The translations under genes were made by a program, and so were the position numbers. From Synergistaceae bacterium (GTDB taxonomy: Bacteria > Synergistota > Synergistia > Synergistales > Synergistaceae): a DNA stretch of 8,842 bases. This document shows, in pieces, positions 5,322 to 8,842 of this stretch (position 1 is its first letter; every line of letters starts with the position of its first letter). The notes under the pieces are model-generated. The model made no database searches. It saw only the letters and a list, made by a program, of their open reading frames with translations, and was not told the DNA's origin. Where the stretch lies: NCBI GenBank assembly GCA_031290815.1, contig JAISLO010000062.1:1-8842 (forward strand). The letters are read 5' to 3'.

Positions 5322-7817
5322 CTATGTCAGACGTTTGACGAGGCTATCCGCCGTTAGAGCGGCTTCTTCAAATTCCCCTATGAGCATGAAATCTGAAATC
5401 CGCGACAGGGATTCCCTCGTGACGGCGTCGAGAGTCTCTCTGTTCAAGCCGGCCAGAATCTTGTCGGCGTCGCGCACGTTCTCCGAAACAAGCGCTTTCC
5501 TCAGAAGGCGCAGCGATTCGCCAGGACTTGAGCATCTTTCCTCGGATGCATCCGCCGTTTTCTCCGTGAGAGCGATTTTGATCCTCTCCGTCGTGGCGGA
5601 CAGGTTTTCAAGAAAAACACCGAGATTTCCGCGAATATATTCCATGTCGCTGTTTTTGCCGGCTGATTCCAACTCGGACGCAAGGCGCGAAACCTCAGCC
5701 GCCCCTATGCTCGCCGACGCGCTTTTCAGAGCGTGAACCTGCGTGATGAATGATGCAACGCCGCTCTCATCGGGCGCGTTTCTCATCAGTTCCATACGTT
5801 TGGCCGCGTCGCGGCAGTAGAGTTCGAGCACCTTTATGTAGCCTTCCATCGTCCCGCCCGTCATAGCAAGCCCGCGCGCGGTGTCCAGACCTTCGATCTT
5901 CATTTCGGGCGTTTGCAAAGCGGCGCCGCGTTTTTCTTCGGGCGCGGATGTCCTTCGTTTATCAGCGGGAATCCATTTGACCATGATCTCGTTCAGCTTT
6001 GAAATTTCAATCGGTTTCGAAAGAAAATCATTGAAGCCGCTGTCCAAAAACATCTCCTTCATGCCGGAAACCGCGTTAGCTGTCAGAGCGATTATCGGGA
6101 CCGTCTTGAAATATTCGCCGGGCGTCGCCCGGATTGCCGCCGTCGTCTCTATCCCGTCCATATCAGGCATCATGTGATCCATAAAAATAAGATCGTAAAC
6201 ACCTTCCCGTGTCATACGGACCGCTTTAGCGCCGCTGCCGCAGAGGTCGAGCGCAGCCTTGTAAGGAGCGAGCAGACCCCCAGCCACCTTCAGATTGGTC
6301 TCTATATCATCCACTATCAAGATGCGCGCTTCAGGGGTGGTGAAGCCGATACGGAAGTCCCGCGTTTCGCCGAAATCGCTGGCGAGTTCGTCCAATTCAC
6401 CAAGCGGCCCGCCGTCGAGCACCTTCTGGAGGAGTGTCGCCGTGAAGACGCTGCCCTTGCCGAAGACGCTCGATACGGACACGTCGCCGCCCATCGCCAG
6501 ACAGAGTTTTTTGGTTATGGCAAGCCCCAAACCCGTGCCCTCGATGTTTCTCTTTACATCGCCGTCGAATCGCATGAACTCGTCGAACAGCCTCCCAAAA
6601 TTTTCCTCCTTGATGCCTATCCCCGTATCCGCGACCTCGAAGGTCAGCGATATTTCGCCGTCCGAGCGCGTCTCGCCGCGCGCGCTGAACGACACGCAGC
6701 CCTCGAAAGTGTATTTCGCCGCGTTGGACAGCAGGTTCAGCAGTACCTGACGGACGCGGATTTCGTCCCCTTCCAGCCTGCGCGGCAGGGTATCGTCGAT
6801 GTTCGTGATCAATCGGACGTTCTTTTCGGAGAGACGCATCCGTATGATGTTGATCACGTCCTTCAGCAGCGAGCTTAGCCAGTATTCCCCACGGGCTATT
6901 TCCATCTTGCCGGATTCTATCTTGGAGAAATCCAGGATGTCGTTGATGATGGAGAGGAGATTGTTCCCGGCGTGTCTCACATGAGCCGCGTTTTCGCGCA
7001 CCGACGGCGATACGTCCTCCCGAAGTATCAGTTCCGACATGCCGATGATGGCGTTCATCGGCGTGCGTATTTCGTGGCTCATCTTCGCCAGGAATATGGA
7101 TTTGCTCTTGTTCGCCTCGTCGGCGCGCAGAGCCGAGAGCTGGTATCCCCAGAGAGAGGCGAGGCCGCTCGCAATGACGAAGGTAACGGCGAATATCTGT
7201 AAAATGGTGATTCTTTCCATGCTGCGGCGGGTGGAGATTATCTTCACATCCTCGATATCGACCCCGACAGCCGCGACGACTCCGCCATCGGAGCCGTATA
7301 CGGGACCGTAAGCGGACATCAGCCCCTCCCACCCCTCGGTATATGTGCCTATTCCCTCGCAGTTGATTTCACCTTTAAACGCGAACTCCACTCCGCTCTC
7401 TATCGACGGATCGACCAGTTCCGTATCGACTCCAACCCTCGTCTCCTCGTCGAAATCGTTGTCGATGATATACTGCAGCTTGTCACCGACCATTCGCATA
7501 TAGTAAACGTATATAACGTCGATTTCCTCTGAAAAATCCCTCAATTTTTCCTTCAATCGCCTGTATTGGGGAAGTTCAATATCCGAAGCGTCACGGTAAG
7601 AATCGAGTTCTTCGCCGCTCACCAACGAAGACGCGGCCACTGCGAGAGCTTTCAGCCTTTCCGAGTAGTTATATTCCTCCGATTCCATGAATTTCCTGAA
7701 AATCATGTTTGTGTACACGGACAGGAAGAACACTATGAGCGACGTGATGATGAACATCAGACGGGCGTTTTTTATATTGGAGATTATCCGTATCAATATT
7801 TTCTCTTTGAATGTCAT
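5322..7817 (-). CDS. HK-B: membrane hybrid histidine kinase (Cache-like sensor, HisKA, HATPase, REC, HPt)
   Basis: This 831-aa protein has the same plan as HK-C with a different sensor. TM1 spans about 20-40, the extracytoplasmic sensor about 41-202 (Cache-like end with AYGPVY at 169-174 and AAVGVDIED at 182-190), and TM2 about 203-225. Only about 20 residues separate TM2 from HisKA, so the coiled coil of HK-C is missing. HisKA has H248 in SHEIRTP. HATPase_c has N361/N365, G1 DTGIGI 397-402 and G2 GTGLGL 427-432. The receiver has D503/D504, phospho-acceptor D547, T579 and K601. The HPt has H695 in VHALKS, and a helical tail follows at about 769-826. All are intact. The ATG follows an in-frame TGA 7-9 nt upstream, and an AGGAAGG-like site (7830-7836) lies 12 nt ahead, a somewhat long spacing. 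The next gene begins 37-46 nt downstream. The stimulus and the downstream regulator are unknown. Confidence 0.95.
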   Translation of the reverse strand: MTFKEKILIRIISNIKNARLMFIITSLIVFFLSVYTNMIFRKFMESEEYNYSERLKALAVAASSLVSGEELDSYRDASDIELPQYRRLKEKLRDFSEEIDVIYVYYMRMVGDKLQYIIDNDFDEETRVGVDTELVDPSIESGVEFAFKGEINCEGIGTYTEGWEGLMSAYGPVYGSDGGVVAAVGVDIEDVKIISTRRSMERITILQIFAVTFVIASGLASLWGYQLSALRADEANKSKSIFLAKMSHEIRTPMNAIIGMSELILREDVSPSVRENAAHVRHAGNNLLSIINDILDFSKIESGKMEIARGEYWLSSLLKDVINIIRMRLSEKNVRLITNIDDTLPRRLEGDEIRVRQVLLNLLSNAAKYTFEGCVSFSARGETRSDGEISLTFEVADTGIGIKEENFGRLFDEFMRFDGDVKRNIEGTGLGLAITKKLCLAMGGDVSVSSVFGKGSVFTATLLQKVLDGGPLGELDELASDFGETRDFRIGFTTPEARILIVDDIETNLKVAGGLLAPYKAALDLCGSGAKAVRMTREGVYDLIFMDHMMPDMDGIETTAAIRATPGEYFKTVPIIALTANAVSGMKEMFLDSGFNDFLSKPIEISKLNEIMVKWIPADKRRTSAPEEKRGAALQTPEMKIEGLDTARGLAMTGGTMEGYIKVLELYCRDAAKRMELMRNAPDESGVASFITQVHALKSASASIGAAEVSRLASELESAGKNSDMEYIRGNLGVFLENLSATTERIKIALTEKTADASEERCSSPGESLRLLRKALVSENVRDADKILAGLNRETLDAVTRESLSRISDFMLIGEFEEAALTADSLVKRLT
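6925..6956. repeat. 32-bp exact repeat, copy 2, in the HK-B HisKA domain
   Basis: This is identical to 3674-3705 in HK-C, in the same orientation and at the same domain position. Confidence 0.75.
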
Positions 7818-7923
7818 TCGGTTTCACACCCTTCCTGAACGCGCTTAGTTAAACAGATGCGGCGTGATGTTCGCGCCGGATTCATCATGCGAGGAAGCGG
7901 CGAAATCTGAAAAACAGGCGAGG
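7818..7923. other. Intergenic gap between HK-A and HK-B
   Basis: This 106-nt gap is the longest inside the kinase cluster. It contains a weak inverted pair (GGCG and CGCC around 7861-7877) with no T run, so no terminator is called. I see no good -35/-10 pair either. The ribosome site of HK-B lies at its left end. Whether HK-A is co-transcribed with HK-B cannot be settled from the sequence. Confidence 0.5.
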
Positions 7924-8842
7924 TCAATCGTCGTGCCCAACATACTGCCCCGCCAAAAGTTCCTCCGTTATGTCCGCAGCCGCCTTGAAATCGGACATGA
8001 GCACACAGTCCGATACTTCGGATATAAGATCCCTGATTTCCTTACCGAAGGGCTTTTTCTTCAATTCATTCAATATGCCGTCCGCCGCTCTAATCTCCTC
8101 CGCTTCCAGCGTCTCCTTCAATCTCAGGAGAACTGCCCTGTCCGGGAGAAGCTCTCCGTCCACCGAGCCTTCCTCGCGCAAGGAGAGCGCATAGCGGATG
8201 CGCTCCGCCGTGAGGGACAGATCATCCCTGAACCCGTCCAGCGCTTCGGAAATAGCAGCCACGTCGCCGCGCTTGCCGGCGTCCTCCAGCATCGCGGCTT
8301 CCTTCGACAGATCGGCCGCTCCGATGTTCGCGGAGGAACTCTTGAGAGCGTGAACCTGCGTTGTGAAGAACGCGAGCCCATCTTCGTCCGGTACGCCGGA
8401 AAGAATTTCAAGCCGTTTCGCGACGTCCTGGCAGTAAAGTTCAAGCACCTCCACGTAGCCTTCGAAGGTTCCCCCGGTCATGGCGATTCCACGCTTTACA
8501 TCCACGCCCGGAATTTCCAGTTTCCCAGAACTGTCCTGCTTCCTCGCCGAGGACGCGGGATCGCCGTCCGATTTGATCTGTTTTTCCCTCGGAAGCCATT
8601 TTCCGATCACCTCGTCCAGCTTCGATACATCTATGGGCTTCGCCAGAAAATCGTTGAAGCCCTGGGCCAAAAACATCTCCCTCATTCCAGACACGGCGTT
8701 CGCAGTCAGCGCGACTATCGGAACCCTGGGCCCGTCCGATGTCTCAGCCTGTTCTCCCTCCCACTCCCGGATTGCGGCGACCGCCTCGACGCCGTCCATT
8801 CCTGGCATCATGTGATCCATGAACACGATGTCGTATCCGTTG
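7924..8842 (-). CDS. HK-A: hybrid histidine kinase, C-terminal part (REC end, HPt, helical tail)
   Basis: This is the last 305 or so codons of a gene whose 5' part lies beyond the right edge. The frame is open to base 8842, and the apparent GTG start at 8826 is an internal valine just before the receiver phospho-acceptor. The visible part begins inside the receiver beta-3 strand. It shows the phospho-acceptor Asp (codon 8815-8817, in FMDHMMPGMDG), the later ALTA threonine and the AKP lysine. An HPt domain follows with its phospho-histidine in VHALKS (codon 8350-8352), and then the helical tail found in the other two kinases (about 7945-8133). The receiver end is closest to HK-C, including a 38-nt identical stretch, while part of the HPt is closer to HK-B. 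A sensor and kinase core upstream are expected by analogy but cannot be seen. It could also be a shorter REC-HPt protein. Confidence 0.9.
   Translation of the reverse strand, partial: NGYDIVFMDHMMPGMDGVEAVAAIREWEGEQAETSDGPRVPIVALTANAVSGMREMFLAQGFNDFLAKPIDVSKLDEVIGKWLPREKQIKSDGDPASSARKQDSSGKLEIPGVDVKRGIAMTGGTFEGYVEVLELYCQDVAKRLEILSGVPDEDGLAFFTTQVHALKSSSANIGAADLSKEAAMLEDAGKRGDVAAISEALDGFRDDLSLTAERIRYALSLREEGSVDGELLPDRAVLLRLKETLEAEEIRAADGILNELKKKPFGKEIRDLISEVSDCVLMSDFKAAADITEELLAGQYVGHDD
8651..8688. repeat. 38-bp exact repeat, copy 2, in the HK-A receiver
   Basis: This is identical to 2774-2811 in HK-C, in the same orientation and at the same place in the protein. Direct recombination between the copies would delete HK-B and the small V4R-like gene and fuse HK-A to HK-C. 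Confidence 0.8.

Noticed and set aside
7861..7877. GGCG/CGCC inverted pair as a terminator after HK-A
   Set aside because: The stem is only 4 bp with a 9-nt loop and no T run follows on the transcribed strand.
7814..7888. 24-codon minus-strand frame ending in an ATGA overlap with the HK-B start
   Set aside because: It has no ribosome site, its composition is unremarkable, and a frame this short arises easily by chance. It would be worth revisiting only if conserved in relatives.

Overview
The window reads as part of a mid-to-high GC bacterial chromosome in which every supported gene lies on the minus strand, so transcription runs from base 8842 down to base 1. The deduced proteins suggest an anaerobic, didermic lineage with many sensory kinases. 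The style of the secreted protein and the kinases fits Synergistota, with Spirochaetota as an alternative. This is an impression from protein style only, and no rRNA or marker gene is present to confirm it.

The right two thirds (about 2038-8842) is a sensory cluster. It holds, in transcription order, the 3' end of a hybrid histidine kinase (HK-A, cut by the window edge), a complete membrane hybrid kinase (HK-B, 831 aa), a small soluble protein whose C-terminus looks like a V4R-type ligand-binding domain (about 198 aa), and a second complete membrane hybrid kinase (HK-C, 877 aa). The two complete kinases share one plan: two membrane segments around an extracytoplasmic Cache-like sensor, then HisKA, HATPase_c, a receiver, an HPt domain and an extra helical tail of about 60 residues. 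HK-A shows the end of the same plan. The array looks like local duplication followed by divergence of the sensors. No DNA-binding response regulator is visible, so the phosphorelay output must lie elsewhere. Gaps from HK-B through the small protein to HK-C are short (37-46 nt and 7 nt), which suggests co-transcription. A 106-nt gap separates HK-A from HK-B.

The left third (1-1731) is a separate three-gene operon: a PerR-type Fur-family repressor, a CPBP (Rce1/CAAX-like) intramembrane glutamic protease, and a protein with a signal peptide that runs off the left edge. A good sigma70-type promoter lies about 50 nt ahead of the repressor gene, and a 15-bp PerR-box-like sequence overlaps its -10 element, suggesting autoregulation. 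The protease and secreted-protein genes overlap by ATGA, so they are probably translationally coupled. The sequence therefore suggests, but does not prove, a peroxide- or metal-responsive envelope operon.

No RNA genes, insertion sequences, CRISPR arrays, origins or convincing rho-independent terminators were seen.
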